Positions 16,673 through 26,566 are shown, counted from the first letter of the stretch. The stretch: 64,000 nt of DNA from Desulfoscipio sp. XC116 (GCF_039851975.1 NZ_CP156660.1:2857035-2921034), one strand, 5' to 3'. Made by a program: numbers and translations. The notes: generated from the sequence alone by a model not told the origin.

Positions 16673-18052
16673 TTATTTGCCCTTTAAACCACAATACGTC
16701 ATCAGAACCACGCACTCAACGTGCCCCGTCTGCGGGAACATGTCCACCGGCTGCACTTCTTGCAGCCGGTAACCCAACCGGTGCAGATACCCCACGTCCC
16801 TGGCCAGGGTGGCCGGGTCACAGGAAACATAGACCACCCGTCCGGCACCGCTTTGGGCCAATGCATCCAATACCTCGGGACGACAGCCGCTGCGGGGCGG
16901 GTCCAGCACCACTACCTCTGGACGATATCCCTTGTTCACGTGCTCAGTCAGCACCCGCTCCACCGCACCGGCAAAGAAACGGGTGTTTTTTATACCGTTA
17001 AGCACAGCGTTGTCTTCGGCGTCCCGCACCGCCCCCGGCACTACCTCGTAACCCTGCACCGCTTTGGCGTACCTGGCCACGTAAAGGGCAATGGCACCTA
17101 CCCCACAGTAAGCATCGGCCACTTCCTCATGCCCCCGAAGGTCGCAGTAATTCAGTACCTGCTTATAAAGTACGGCGGTTTGCGATGGGTTTACCTGGTA
17201 AAAGGAGGCGGCGGAAATACGAAAATGCAATCCGTCCAGCTCATCTTCGATATAACCCCGGCCGGCTAGAGTTTGATAGCGGCCGCCTGTCTTTTTACCG
17301 CCGGTTCGGGTATACCCCACCACCGTCACCACCCCGGGAATAGCGGATATTTCACCGCTTAGCCCGGCCAGGACATCCGTGTTTTGCACACCTGTGCCTG
17401 CAGCACTTCCAAGCTTGCCCATCAATACCACCATTATTTCACCGGTACTGCCCCGGCGCAGCATAACCTCCTCCGGTAATGCCGCGCCCGCCGGGCTCTC
17501 TTCCAGCAACGCTTGTACCGCCTCGGCCACCCGGCTCAACTCCCGGTGGGCCAACAGACACGGAGTTGCAAGACCGCCATCAATGCCCGCAACCAACCGG
17601 TGGGATTCCGCAGCGAAAAACCCCAGGGTTACTTTCCCAGCCTGCCGCTGAACCTTAAACCGCACATTGTTGCGATAGTGCCAGGGGTCCGGCATACCAA
17701 TGATATCGCGCACCACACCTTCGTCGACACCGCCTATGCGAGCCATGTTTTGTCTGACCAGAGCAGTCTTCCAGCGTAGTTGCTCGCCATAGGCAATATG
17801 CTGCAAATTACAGCCGCCGCAGCGTTCAGCCAGACCACAGACAGTTGCTACCCTATGTTCCGATGGAATAACGATTTCCAACAGCGTCCCCCGGGCATAT
17901 CTTTTACGCAGTTCCCCAATGCGCGCGGTAACCCGCTCCCCGGTTACCGCACCGGGGACAAAAACCACCATACCATCCTCCGCCCGGCCAATACCGTCGC
18001 CGTAACGATTAATATCCGTTATTTGCAGTTTTATTTCCTGTCCTGGCCGCAA
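16673..18052 (-). CDS. rlmD: 23S rRNA (uracil-5-)-methyltransferase, RlmD/RumA type
   Basis: An N-terminal TRAM domain (PGQEIKLQITDINRYGDGIG) is followed by an iron-sulfur cysteine set (CGLAERCGGCNLQH) and a SAM-dependent methyltransferase domain: ADAYCGVGAIALYVA as motif I, VVVLDPPRSGC, and the catalytic Cys in VYVSCDPATLARD. The C-terminus DMFPQTGHVECVVLM is typical of RumA/TrmA enzymes. It uses SAM to methylate C5 of a uridine in 23S rRNA, or tRNA in some homologues. The frame is open to 18112. I prefer the TTG at 18052 behind GGAGTG; the GTG at 18061 is also possible. It is a single gene with no partner. Confidence 0.85.
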   Translation of the reverse strand: MRPGQEIKLQITDINRYGDGIGRAEDGMVVFVPGAVTGERVTARIGELRKRYARGTLLEIVIPSEHRVATVCGLAERCGGCNLQHIAYGEQLRWKTALVRQNMARIGGVDEGVVRDIIGMPDPWHYRNNVRFKVQRQAGKVTLGFFAAESHRLVAGIDGGLATPCLLAHRELSRVAEAVQALLEESPAGAALPEEVMLRRGSTGEIMVVLMGKLGSAAGTGVQNTDVLAGLSGEISAIPGVVTVVGYTRTGGKKTGGRYQTLAGRGYIEDELDGLHFRISAASFYQVNPSQTAVLYKQVLNYCDLRGHEEVADAYCGVGAIALYVARYAKAVQGYEVVPGAVRDAEDNAVLNGIKNTRFFAGAVERVLTEHVNKGYRPEVVVLDPPRSGCRPEVLDALAQSGAGRVVYVSCDPATLARDVGYLHRLGYRLQEVQPVDMFPQTGHVECVVLMTYCGLKGK

Positions 18053-18374
18053 GTGTTTCACTCCGTTCTCTAAATACACTAAACAAAAAATTTTGCTACA
18101 GCCCCAAAGCACATACTTACTTTTAAATTGTTTTCATTAGCAAACGAAATAGTAATTTCTGCATACTTACACTTATTGTTCCCGTCCTTGGCAACAACAT
18201 TAAGAATACTGCAATTATATTATCATAACTTTTACCTTCATACCGGCAACATTATATCTATAACATATGGATTTCTCCAAACAAAATGTAAAAGACCGCC
18301 CAAGCGATCTTCAAAATTAACAATATGTTGTTATGTACAACTTCTATTGCATACATTTAATATCTCAGACAGCT

Positions 18375-19304
18375 CTACCGCAAAGCATCATCCAAAAACC
18401 CGATCACCCGGTGGGAGTAATCAGAACCCGCCACGGCATACGCTTTCAAATGGCCTGCCTCCGGCACGGTCCAAAGGCTGGCGGCAGGTCCGGCCGCACG
18501 CCATATTTGTTCGCTGCTCACCTTTGATATAACCTTATCGGCCTCCCCGTGAACCAATAAAAGAGGCCGCGACGCCAGCTTGCTTACTTCCTTGGCCGGC
18601 GCCACCCGCTCCGGCTGCAGCCCGGTCAATAACTTTAATTCCGGCACCAGCACGCTCCCTAAAGGATGACATTTGTCTTTCAGGTGTTTCTCCAGGTCGG
18701 CAAAAGGGCTGTCGGCAATTACCGCATCCACCGCCGGTTCCCCGGCCGCCGCCAGTATAGCCGTACCGGCCCCCATGGAAAAACCGAGCAAGGCCACCCG
18801 CCTGGAAATACCCGGCGTGTGACGTACAAAGTCCACGGCCCCCAGCAAATCCCTTACTTCATATTGCCCGATGGAGGTAATAGCACCGGCTGATTCCCCG
18901 CAATTACGGAAATCAAACATTAACACATTATACCCGGCCTTCACCAGTTCCCGGGCCAGCGACAGCGCGGGCACGTCATCCTGCAGCCGGTTATTGCGAT
19001 AACCGTGGGCCATGATAACTACCCTGTCGCTATTAGCGGCGGGCAGCAGCCACCCTTTTATTTCAAGCCTGTCCTCGCGGCTGCAAAAGGTCACATCCCG
19101 ATAGGCAAGGCCCACAGAGGCAGGTGTCCGGTCAGGAAGATGGCGGGGCGGATGGGTTACGGTCCAACAAACCAGCGCCGAAGCCGCCGAAGTCAGCATA
19201 AGTAAAATTATCCCCCCGCTGATTGTCCGACACAAGGGGCTTTTTATTATTTCTCGGTACCATGACGCCGGCCTTTGAAACTCAGGCAATACTCCAACTC
19301 CCAT
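18375..19304 (-). CDS. Membrane-anchored alpha/beta hydrolase
   Basis: The 309-residue protein has a membrane segment at about residues 29-50 (GGIILLMLTSAASALVCW) and then an alpha/beta hydrolase domain probably on the outer face. It shows VIMAHGYRNNR for the oxyanion region, the nucleophile elbow GFSMGAG (Ser about 173), the acid in LLVHGEADKVI and the His in EAGHLKAY. It resembles the BAAT/DUF1749-like or YqkD-type serine hydrolases; the substrate is unknown. The start is uncertain, because a TTG six codons later sits better behind GGAG. It stands alone between RlmD and the divergent deacetylase. Confidence 0.8.
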   Translation of the reverse strand: MGVGVLPEFQRPASWYREIIKSPLCRTISGGIILLMLTSAASALVCWTVTHPPRHLPDRTPASVGLAYRDVTFCSREDRLEIKGWLLPAANSDRVVIMAHGYRNNRLQDDVPALSLARELVKAGYNVLMFDFRNCGESAGAITSIGQYEVRDLLGAVDFVRHTPGISRRVALLGFSMGAGTAILAAAGEPAVDAVIADSPFADLEKHLKDKCHPLGSVLVPELKLLTGLQPERVAPAKEVSKLASRPLLLVHGEADKVISKVSSEQIWRAAGPAASLWTVPEAGHLKAYAVAGSDYSHRVIGFLDDALR

Positions 19305-19773
19305 CGCAATTTTTTAAAATACAGCGGACGGAACCAGTCTTGTCACATCCGCCTCGCCCATTGTCCTTGCTTAAAGTATTTTATACGACGGGCCGCTATG
19401 ATAACCTTTTTTTACGCCAGTGACCTGACGATATGCTTATTTCACAGGTAGATTTCTCACAAGTGCCGGCACAACATATGCGGTTGCGATTATTGAAATA
19501 TAAATAAGAATTTTTTTGTATTCAGCGAGAATTTTTTTAAAGCTCCCGTTGCTTTGACGGATGCCGGATAAACGGACCGGCTATTTGAGAGCGTACTCAA
19601 TTGCGCTTAGGCAGCAACGAATTCATCTTAGCAATCTTAATAGGACGATGAATTATACTTTTTCGCCATATTCTATGGTTAAAATTACCAAAAAATTTAA
19701 TGCAACAAATTATACAAAAAATCGTCTAATATTTATATAGAGTGGACAGATTTTCCGGGAAGGAAGTAAGATT
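19305..19773. other. Intergenic region between divergent genes
   Basis: 469 bp separate the hydrolase and the deacetylase. The right half is AT-rich (19620-19750) and must hold the deacetylase promoter, but I see no hexamer pair good enough to name. No ORF or RNA is recognised. Confidence 0.4.
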
Positions 19774-20808
19774 ATGTCATCCTCATCCTTACGTGTTGCG
19801 ACAGGTATAATGTTTTTACTTGGTGTTTGTTTTTGTTGGTTCTTTTACCCCACCCACGCCAAAGCCCCATCCAACTTGCCCGAAGACCAAGCCGGGGCGG
19901 ATATAAGCCAACAGCCTAATACACCTGATAAAACCACCTTACCTGTAAACCGGGAGCCCCAAGACCCTGTTAAACCGCAACAGCAGTCCGATGATAAGAA
20001 CATTGGAAAACAAACCCCATCCTCCGGTGCCGGGCAAAACGCATCTGTAACCCAAAATGAACCGCTAGATGCCGCCCATGAAAATCCGGAAAGCACAACT
20101 AAGCCCAATGAAGGGCTGACACCGCAGCCGCCCGCAGCATCACCTGCAAAGCCGGTATCCGGTTCAACTGATCAGCTGATTAAACGAGTGGACGGTATCG
20201 ACAATATGGTGGCTATTACTTTTGACGACGGTCCCTTTCCCAAAATGACCGAACAATATCTGGCAGTGCTGGACAAGCTTAATGCCAAGGCTACGTTTTT
20301 CATGGTTGGCCAGCGTATTAAATACTATCCCGAACTGGCGCGTCAGGTAGTGGAGCAAGGCAGTGAAATCGGCAGCCATTCCTGGCAGCATGCCCATCTG
20401 GACCAGTTAACGAAGGACGCCATTATCAAAGATCTTAACGATGTGGCAGACCAGGTGCAAGACACAGTTGGCCGGAAAATCAGCCTTTTGCGTCCCCCTT
20501 ACGGCGGACGCAGTGATAATTTACTGGCGGCAGCACGGCAACTGGGCTACAAAGTGATCATATGGGATGTCGACCCTCGGGACTGGGAAGATCCTCCCCC
20601 GGAGAAAATTGTTGCCGGCGTACTTGAACAGGTTAAACCGGGCTCCATCATCGTAATGCACGAAGGTCATCCGAACACGCTGCAGGCTCTGCCTGATTTG
20701 ATCCAAAAACTTCGGGAGCGCGGTCTTGAGCCGATGCTTGTCTCTGAAATGCTGAATCAGGTTCAAAGTCAACCGGAGAATAGCTTGGCTACCGACAGCA
20801 CCCAATAA
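19774..20808 (+). CDS. Secreted or anchored polysaccharide deacetylase (NodB family)
   Basis: The N-terminal signal/anchor (GIMFLLGVCFCWFFYPTHA) is followed by ~110 residues of Pro/Gln/Ser-rich linker and a NodB domain from about residue 148. ITFDDGPFPKMT supplies the catalytic and metal Asp pair, GSHSWQHAHL the metal His motif, LRPPYGGRSD the substrate loop, and VIIWDVDPRDWEDP with IIVMHEG the C-terminal motifs. It removes N-acetyl groups from peptidoglycan or a related polysaccharide outside the membrane; spore cortex or cell-wall modification is likely. The ATG lies behind GGAAGGAAG. It is one of few plus-strand genes and ends in a strong terminator. Confidence 0.9.
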   Translation: MSSSSLRVATGIMFLLGVCFCWFFYPTHAKAPSNLPEDQAGADISQQPNTPDKTTLPVNREPQDPVKPQQQSDDKNIGKQTPSSGAGQNASVTQNEPLDAAHENPESTTKPNEGLTPQPPAASPAKPVSGSTDQLIKRVDGIDNMVAITFDDGPFPKMTEQYLAVLDKLNAKATFFMVGQRIKYYPELARQVVEQGSEIGSHSWQHAHLDQLTKDAIIKDLNDVADQVQDTVGRKISLLRPPYGGRSDNLLAAARQLGYKVIIWDVDPRDWEDPPPEKIVAGVLEQVKPGSIIVMHEGHPNTLQALPDLIQKLRERGLEPMLVSEMLNQVQSQPENSLATDSTQ

Positions 20809-20820
20809 TAGTTAACAACA

Positions 20821-20862
20821 AAGGCGATAAGGAAAAACTTTGTTTTTTTCCTTATCGCCTTT
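20821..20862 (+). terminator. Rho-independent terminator of the deacetylase gene
   Basis: AAGGCGATAAGGAAAAA (20821-20837) pairs with TTTTTCCTTATCGCCTT (ending 20862), a very long stem starting 12 bp after the stop, followed by TT. Confidence 0.85.
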
Positions 20863-20880
20863 TATAGCAACCTGCCTCTG

Positions 20881-21120
20881 AAAACCCACGGGCTCATCCC
20901 GTGGGATGAAAGAAGCATCGCCCGTAGGGCAATAAATATACACAAACACATGTTTTAGTGGTACTCGGACCGTAACGTCAAGACCGTCTACATTGGCAAC
21001 CCGGATGGAGTGCAAAAGCAAGACTGCAGCGTAAGACCTTGCTTTGTCAGGGCAGTTCCCGATGAAATGAGAAACTTCCGTGGAGAAGCCTCAGGGCTTA
21101 TCCCGGAGGAGGTTCACTGC
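20881..21120 (+). mobile_element. IS200/IS605-type remnant (tnpB 3' fragment with terminal hairpins)
   Basis: A hairpin CCCACGGG/CCCGTGGG (20885-20905) is followed by plus-strand sequence reading VKTVYIGNPDGVQKQDC from 20977, like the RuvC-region segment of TnpB. It then runs through PDEMRNFRGEASGL to a second hairpin-like end (GAAGCCTCAGGGCTTATCCCGGAGG, 21090-21113). The middle and zinc finger are missing and a stop interrupts the frame before 20977. Such internally deleted copies with palindromic ends are typical leftovers of IS605 elements. The 3' end region corresponds to where these elements encode their guide RNA scaffold, but activity here is unlikely. Confidence 0.45.
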
Positions 21121-21285
21121 ATCCTGTCGCTTGTTACTTTCCGCAAGCAGCCCTTCCAACTTGTCCATTCCACGTTTTAATTCACGCACTTGGATGGCAA
21201 TATAGATTAGTAAAGCCAAAAACCCCAGTGGGAAAATTATCATCATGACCAAATTAAAAATCTGGGCAAAAAGTGTATTATTCAA
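21091..21285 (-). CDS. Small single-span membrane protein
   Basis: This 64-residue protein has one membrane helix at about residues 11-31 (LVMMIIFPLGFLALLIYIAI), then a charged, coiled-coil-like tail (RELKRGMDKLEGLLAESNKR). It starts with TTG at 21285 behind GGGGGGA. The size and layout recall the small accessory membrane proteins found beside many transporters and envelope systems, but there is no partner and I do not recognise the family. Its 3' end overlaps the IS605-like remnant. It could be the last gene of the VWA cluster upstream on the same strand. Confidence 0.55.
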   Translation of the reverse strand: MNNTLFAQIFNLVMMIIFPLGFLALLIYIAIQVRELKRGMDKLEGLLAESNKRQDAVNLLRDKP

Positions 21286-21382
21286 ATAGATCCCCCCAAT
21301 ACCGTATTAGCTTACACAGCAAATAATAGCCAATGCCACTTATGGTTTAGATTATGTTGGCAGATTCACAGTATGACCTCCT

Positions 21383-21401
21383 CCCCTCATAAAGTGAGGG
21401 G
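21383..21401. repeat. Short hairpin before the VWA cluster's last gene end
   Basis: CCCCTCA (21383-21389) and TGAGGGG (21395-21401) pair around a short loop, in a context (GACCTCCTCCCC...GGGGCATCC) reminiscent of IS605-type palindromes. It could instead act as terminator for the 21460-24510 gene. Confidence 0.4.
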
Positions 21402-21459
21402 CATCCAAATTAACCCGATATCGACAACCAGGAACTCGGAATGTTTTAAAATATCCCCC

Positions 21460-24400
21460 TTACTTGAACCTGCGGCGCTTGGCGTCCAACAAGCGGGAGG
21501 CTGTTTGCTCCGGTGACGCACCGGTTTGCTGCCCGGATTGCCCGGTCTGTTCGGGTTGTTTGGGTTGTCCGGTCCGCCCGTTCCGACCTGCCTGCCTGGC
21601 TGGCCCCGGTTGAGCATCTTTGCCGGAGTCATTTTCCCCAACCGCATCAACTGACCGGGTCACGCCACTGCCCGCGTCAGTGCCGGGAGGCACACTGCGA
21701 TAGCGGCCGCGCAATTCTTGCATCCGCGACAAAGTGCCGCCGGGCCAGACCGGCGAGTCCGGCTGACCGGCACCGCGGTCCCGCCCCCGCAGCACACCCG
21801 GCAGTACATTTTGCCGCAGCCGCTCCCTAAACCGCCGCAATGCGGCGCGTTCCTCGGAACCCAGCACCAGCCGCCGCCCCGCCACATCAGCCAGCCACAG
21901 CAGCACAGCCAGGGTCAGCAGCCCGGTGCTTAAATCCCGGCGGGCCCGCACCGGGGGCAGGTTATTGGCAAAGGCCTGCTCCGGTTTTTCCAGCACAGCA
22001 CCGCCCCCGGCCCGGGCAATAGCCCGCAGGGCTTCCATATCCACCCCGGTTTCCGCATATTCGGCGGGATACGCTACCACCACGCCGCTGCGGGCCAGTA
22101 CCATAAACTGATCACCGCTTTCCCCGGCTCCATCCCCATTTCCGTCTCCCCGGCTTTCGCCGACCCGCCTGTTAGCGCCCTCTTCCTCACCCGCTCCGAA
22201 AACTGTGATCATATAAGCACCGGGCTGTTCTACCGGCTGCCTCGCCTTATAACGGCCGGGTCCGGCGGGTTCAAGCGGCACAGCGACTGTGCTGCCGTCG
22301 GGTGCAGTAACCCGCGTGCTCAGGCTGCGCACTTGCCGCCAATCCCCGGGATCCTCCACATCAATTTGCAGGGTTTGTCCCGCCGCTCCCCCGCCGGTCA
22401 ACACTTCCGCCCGTATGTGCACAGACCCGTTATTCCCCGCCGGCAATATCCAGGACAGCACATTGCCCCAAAGACGCGGGAAAACATCCCCGGCGGCCCA
22501 GGACGCACTCCAGCGCCCGCCCGCATCGGGAGTCCAGGCTACGGTGCGGCCCAGCCCGTACTGCCAGGCCGCCAGCACCGGGTCACCCCGATGCGATACA
22601 AGTAAGGTATCCGCCAATTTTTTTGGTGTCGCGGTAATATACCCATCCAGCCCGGGCAGCTCTCCCAATCCCCGCAACAATACTCCGGAGGACGCCGCCA
22701 GGGGGTAGAATCTCTCGTTAACGGCAAAACTGCGGGTAGCCATAACCGTCTCCTTGGTAAAAATAGCCGGTATGCTATCCGCGTCCCCTGTTTGGTAAAA
22801 ACGTCCCCGGCCCAATTCCGACAGCGCCTGGAGCATGCCCGCGTCGGCTTCGGCACCCACGGCCACCGTACTGAGCGTGATCCCCGCCGAGCACATGTCG
22901 GCAAGCAGCGCCTGGTAGTCACCTCCGCCGGCCGAAATACCGTCGGTAAGCAGTATAATATGCTTGACCTTGGTGGGCATATCCCGTAAAGCCTGGTAAG
23001 CCGCCATGAGCGGCGGGTATATTTCCGTGCCGCCATTAGCCTGAATGCCGCTGATTTGCCGGCGTAATTTATCTTTGTTATCCACCGGCCCCGGGGGCAC
23101 CGCCCACCAGGGCAAGCTATCAAAAGCCAGTACGCCCGCCCGGTCGCGCTCGGTAAGCACTGACACGCTGCGGGCGGCAGCCTCCCGGGCCAGGCCGATC
23201 TTATCCGCTCCACCGGCAACCCCGGACATGCTGCCTGATTTATCAATCACCAGTATCAGGCCCAAGGACGGCTGTTCCCCCCGTCCCTGAATGTCCATGT
23301 CTACCGGCAGGGCTCGCTCCACCGGAGTGCCCGCGTAACCGCCCGGCCCAAAGCAATTGGGACCGCCAACCATAACCAGGCCGCCGCCCCCGTCCCGCAC
23401 ATAAGTTTCCAGTTCCCGCAGCGCTTTTTCACCCAATAGATAGGCGGGCACATTAACCAGGAAAACCGCCTGGTAACGAGCCCAAGCCGCAGCCCCACGG
23501 GGCGCTTCGCCCGGACCTGCCACGGTAACCTCCAACTCACCCGCAGCTTGCAGCGATTCCGTCAAACTGCGGGCCTCACCGGCAGAGGGTGCCAGAACCA
23601 GTACCCCGGGCGGGCCTGTCACTTCCTGAATGCCGCCGCCCTCATTGTTGGCGGTGAAAGCATCCGCTGCCCGATCCGCGGCCATTACCCGTACCCGATA
23701 GCGGTGCAGCCCGGCACCGCCCGCGGGAATAGACATGGCCAGCCGGTTTTCCCCCGCCCGCAATGATACTGTGCGGTCAGACAGTAATTCACCGTCCCGC
23801 TCAAGAAATAGTTGGGCAGCGGCGGATATATCCGAGTTAACAGTTAATTCAACCGTTGTACTTTGTCCCACCCGGGCCCGGGGCGCCACATACAAACGGT
23901 CAAGACGCACATCGGCGCCGGCTTCGGTACCTACGGGCGCCACATCCACCCGCACCCCGTCGGCGTGTAATTGCCGGGCCGCGGCTATCGCCCCGTTACC
24001 CGTATCCCGTCCGTCAGTCAATAGAACCACCCGCTGCCGCGCGTCGCGGGGCAGTATGGCCCGTGAAAAACGCAGCGCCTCACCAATGCGGCTGGCCTCC
24101 CCGCCCGGGTCGGTGCCCACATTGTGAAAGTCGGGCTGTTCTCCCGGCGGTTCCTCTACCAGGGCCCGCCGGCCAAACGTTACCACCCCCGCAGCAGTGC
24201 CGGGCGGCCGGGCCTCCAAAGATTCCCTAACCCAGCGTTCACCAGTGTTTATGGCGAACCCCACACTGTCCGACACATCCAAAGCCAGTACCACAGCCTG
24301 GCTGTCAATCACACTAACCAGGCCCGGACCGCTCAGCGCGGCCACCAACAGCACAATCAGTACCAGGCGAATATACAGGCGCCGACGCTCCCGGCGTACC

Positions 24401-24510
24401 CGCGCCGACGGACCGGACCCGCTCAGCCAGGGGAGCCGCAGGTACCAGGCCAACGCAACCAACCCGGGGAGCAGCAGCCACCACAGCGGATCTGTGAAAC
24501 TAACGGCCAC
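21460..24510 (-). CDS. Large membrane protein with two VWA domains and a glutamine amidotransferase-like domain
   Basis: This 1016-residue protein starts with two membrane segments (to about residue 65). A VWA-like domain follows (VLALDVSDSVGF, about 73), then a Rossmann/GATase1-like stretch (ELETYVRDGGGGLVMVGG, about 370) and a canonical VWA with intact MIDAS: DKSGSMS (about 427), then TDGISAGG. A third membrane helix lies near residue 865. The tail is Pro/Gln/Gly-rich and disordered (about 900-1016). VWA domains bind partners through a metal ion. It is the last gene of the MoxR cluster and overlaps the preceding VWA gene by 11 bp. The exact role is unknown. Confidence 0.82.
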   Translation of the reverse strand: MAVSFTDPLWWLLLPGLVALAWYLRLPWLSGSGPSARVRRERRRLYIRLVLIVLLVAALSGPGLVSVIDSQAVVLALDVSDSVGFAINTGERWVRESLEARPPGTAAGVVTFGRRALVEEPPGEQPDFHNVGTDPGGEASRIGEALRFSRAILPRDARQRVVLLTDGRDTGNGAIAAARQLHADGVRVDVAPVGTEAGADVRLDRLYVAPRARVGQSTTVELTVNSDISAAAQLFLERDGELLSDRTVSLRAGENRLAMSIPAGGAGLHRYRVRVMAADRAADAFTANNEGGGIQEVTGPPGVLVLAPSAGEARSLTESLQAAGELEVTVAGPGEAPRGAAAWARYQAVFLVNVPAYLLGEKALRELETYVRDGGGGLVMVGGPNCFGPGGYAGTPVERALPVDMDIQGRGEQPSLGLILVIDKSGSMSGVAGGADKIGLAREAAARSVSVLTERDRAGVLAFDSLPWWAVPPGPVDNKDKLRRQISGIQANGGTEIYPPLMAAYQALRDMPTKVKHIILLTDGISAGGGDYQALLADMCSAGITLSTVAVGAEADAGMLQALSELGRGRFYQTGDADSIPAIFTKETVMATRSFAVNERFYPLAASSGVLLRGLGELPGLDGYITATPKKLADTLLVSHRGDPVLAAWQYGLGRTVAWTPDAGGRWSASWAAGDVFPRLWGNVLSWILPAGNNGSVHIRAEVLTGGGAAGQTLQIDVEDPGDWRQVRSLSTRVTAPDGSTVAVPLEPAGPGRYKARQPVEQPGAYMITVFGAGEEEGANRRVGESRGDGNGDGAGESGDQFMVLARSGVVVAYPAEYAETGVDMEALRAIARAGGGAVLEKPEQAFANNLPPVRARRDLSTGLLTLAVLLWLADVAGRRLVLGSEERAALRRFRERLRQNVLPGVLRGRDRGAGQPDSPVWPGGTLSRMQELRGRYRSVPPGTDAGSGVTRSVDAVGENDSGKDAQPGPARQAGRNGRTGQPKQPEQTGQSGQQTGASPEQTASRLLDAKRRRFK

Positions 24511-26362
24511 GACTGGCCACCCCCCATTCCACCATAATTATCAGCAATACCGATAGGGCCAGCCACCGGGCCAGCGGCAGCGCCCGCCCGGACGGACTGC
24601 CGGTCTGTTCGTCCCGGCCCGCCGCACCCGCTGTATCGCGCGGGTCAAGCACCCGCAAATCGGCCTCCAGCGCGCTGTAGGCGTTTACGGCTACTTCCCG
24701 CACCGTGCTGCCGCCCGCCCGATAACTGATCAACCGGTATAATCCAAGCCCGGTGGGCATCCAGGAGGCGGGCGGAAAAGGCGGCGCCAATTCTTGCGCC
24801 TCCCCCCCGGCATCTTCCAGCACAAGCCGGTGAGACAGCGGCGAAGGCATAATCTTTACCTCTTGTCCGGGGCGCACCAGCTTCGGCACCCCCAGACCGG
24901 GAGTCAGCAGCCAATCCATGGTATTTTGCAACAGCACGGGAAAAGCGGGGCGCAGAGGCAGATCAGAACGGTGCAGGTTCACCGACCATACCGCCAGGCG
25001 GCGCCCGTCCAACTCGGCATGTGCAAACAGCACCTGCCCACCCGATTTAATATCCGGCCGCCACCCCTCCCCGACACGCAAAACCCGGGCTTCCCGCACA
25101 TTAATATCCGCCAAATCCACGTGAGCCAGCAGGGGACTGCCGGTAACCGGAGCCAGACTTATCAAATTATCGGCGGCGCCAACGCTAAGTCCCGGTACAG
25201 GTGAACCGGCCGGCGGATCCAGCAGCAATACCGCGCCCGGCGGCAGAGGACCGGCTACCCCGTCCAGCACAGTAATATCGTAAGGATAATCGCCGCGCAG
25301 CATTATCTCATAGCGGGCCGTATCGGCCAGATAGACCTCGGACCCGGGCAGCAAGGTTAACGCCCGCTCCATAAAAACGTTGCCATTGGTAACCAGCAAA
25401 ATCTTCCGTTTCATTCTTTCCTCGGGCACCGCCCAGGCCTGATTGTCCAACTCCAGCAGATCCATACCGGGCGAGTCGGTTTTTAAGAGAGCCTGCACTG
25501 TGACATCCCGGGGCAAGTCGGCCCACAGCAAATAGCAGGTTTTTCCCGGATCCAAATGCCATTTTTGACTGCCCGCCGGGTAATTGCCTTTCATTAAAGA
25601 AACCAACCCGGATGCCGGGCGGGAACCGTGGTTCACCACCGCAACCTGGGCCGCCTGCCCGGAACCGGCGGAGCGCAGATTTATAGCCGCGATAGCCACA
25701 CTGGCATCACCATCGCCTACCGGAATGAATTCATCGACCGGTATGGCATCATCTTCATCTGCCCGGTCATCCGGCAGGGCCAAGCCGCCATCGCTCACCA
25801 GCACCACCCGGGGATTGTCATATTGCCCGGCCAGCGCCCCGGCCAGCGAAAGAGCCGGGCCCGGATCACCCTCACAGGCCCCGGGTTTAACTTTATCCAC
25901 CGCCCGGCGCACTTCTTCGACATCGTCACTGTCCCGCACCACTACCCCGGGCTGGCTGTCAAAGGCTATCACTGTAATGGTATCGTCTTTCCGCAACCCC
26001 GCAGCCAGTGCCAGCACTTCCTCCCGGGCCCGGTCGAACCGGGTCCCGCCGCCCAAGGCCGCCCCCATACTGGCGGAAGTGTCCAACAGTACAATGGTAC
26101 TGCCGGAAGCGGTGGCTCCATGCCATACCGGCCCGGCTGCGGCCAGCACCAGCAAAGACGCAGCCAGCAGCTGCAACCATAAAAGCAGGCTGGATTGCAG
26201 GCGCTGCCAGGGGCGGCTGGCCTCCATCCCGAACGCCGCCGGTCGCCAGAGCAGCGTACTGGGCACCACGGTTTGCCTGCGCCGCGGTCGCAATATGTAT
26301 AAAGCCAGTATAGCCGGCAAAGTAAGCGCCAGCCAGAATAACCAAGGATGATAGAAAGTCAC
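24500..26362 (-). CDS. BatA-like VWA-domain membrane protein
   Basis: The N-terminal BatA motif (PWLFWLALTLPAILALYILR) forms the first membrane helix and a second helix lies at about 60-80. A VWA domain with DTSASMG (MIDAS, about residue 94) follows, then a long extracytoplasmic region and a last membrane helix at the extreme C-terminus (LARWLALSVLLIIMVEWGV). With MoxR and DUF58 it makes the classic Bat-type set. In other bacteria such genes are tied to chaperone-like activation of envelope or metal-containing complexes, but evidence is thin. GTG at 26362 is the start given by the frame. A 31-bp repeat lies 18 bp upstream. Confidence 0.82.
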   Translation of the reverse strand: MTFYHPWLFWLALTLPAILALYILRPRRRQTVVPSTLLWRPAAFGMEASRPWQRLQSSLLLWLQLLAASLLVLAAAGPVWHGATASGSTIVLLDTSASMGAALGGGTRFDRAREEVLALAAGLRKDDTITVIAFDSQPGVVVRDSDDVEEVRRAVDKVKPGACEGDPGPALSLAGALAGQYDNPRVVLVSDGGLALPDDRADEDDAIPVDEFIPVGDGDASVAIAAINLRSAGSGQAAQVAVVNHGSRPASGLVSLMKGNYPAGSQKWHLDPGKTCYLLWADLPRDVTVQALLKTDSPGMDLLELDNQAWAVPEERMKRKILLVTNGNVFMERALTLLPGSEVYLADTARYEIMLRGDYPYDITVLDGVAGPLPPGAVLLLDPPAGSPVPGLSVGAADNLISLAPVTGSPLLAHVDLADINVREARVLRVGEGWRPDIKSGGQVLFAHAELDGRRLAVWSVNLHRSDLPLRPAFPVLLQNTMDWLLTPGLGVPKLVRPGQEVKIMPSPLSHRLVLEDAGGEAQELAPPFPPASWMPTGLGLYRLISYRAGGSTVREVAVNAYSALEADLRVLDPRDTAGAAGRDEQTGSPSGRALPLARWLALSVLLIIMVEWGVASRGR

Positions 26363-26379
26363 CCGCTTACCACCCCCAA

Positions 26380-26410
26380 GGGGTCAGACTTAAACTTTCT
26401 TAAACTAACT
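26380..26410 (+). repeat. 31-bp dispersed repeat, copy A
   Basis: GGGGTCAGACTTAAACTTTC followed by TTAAACTAACT. The reverse complement recurs at 27899-27929 and 31137-31166 with two or three changes. Copies A and B face each other and bracket the DUF58 gene. Confidence 0.75.
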
Positions 26411-26566
26411 ATCATTTCTAATATATTGGTAATTGAATTTTTCTTGATTTCATTCGTTGGTGTCAGCTGCTACAGTTTTGTTATATTAATAAATCATTTG
26501 CCCAATACCTGTGCCATATAATTTGCGTTATGTATATCAGCTTAATACAGAAGCGTGCCGACTGTT

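Noticed and set aside
23045-25204. Long plus-strand frames in the VWA gene region
   Set aside because: They are shadows of GC-rich minus-strand genes with Pro/Arg/Gly-biased composition and no domain.
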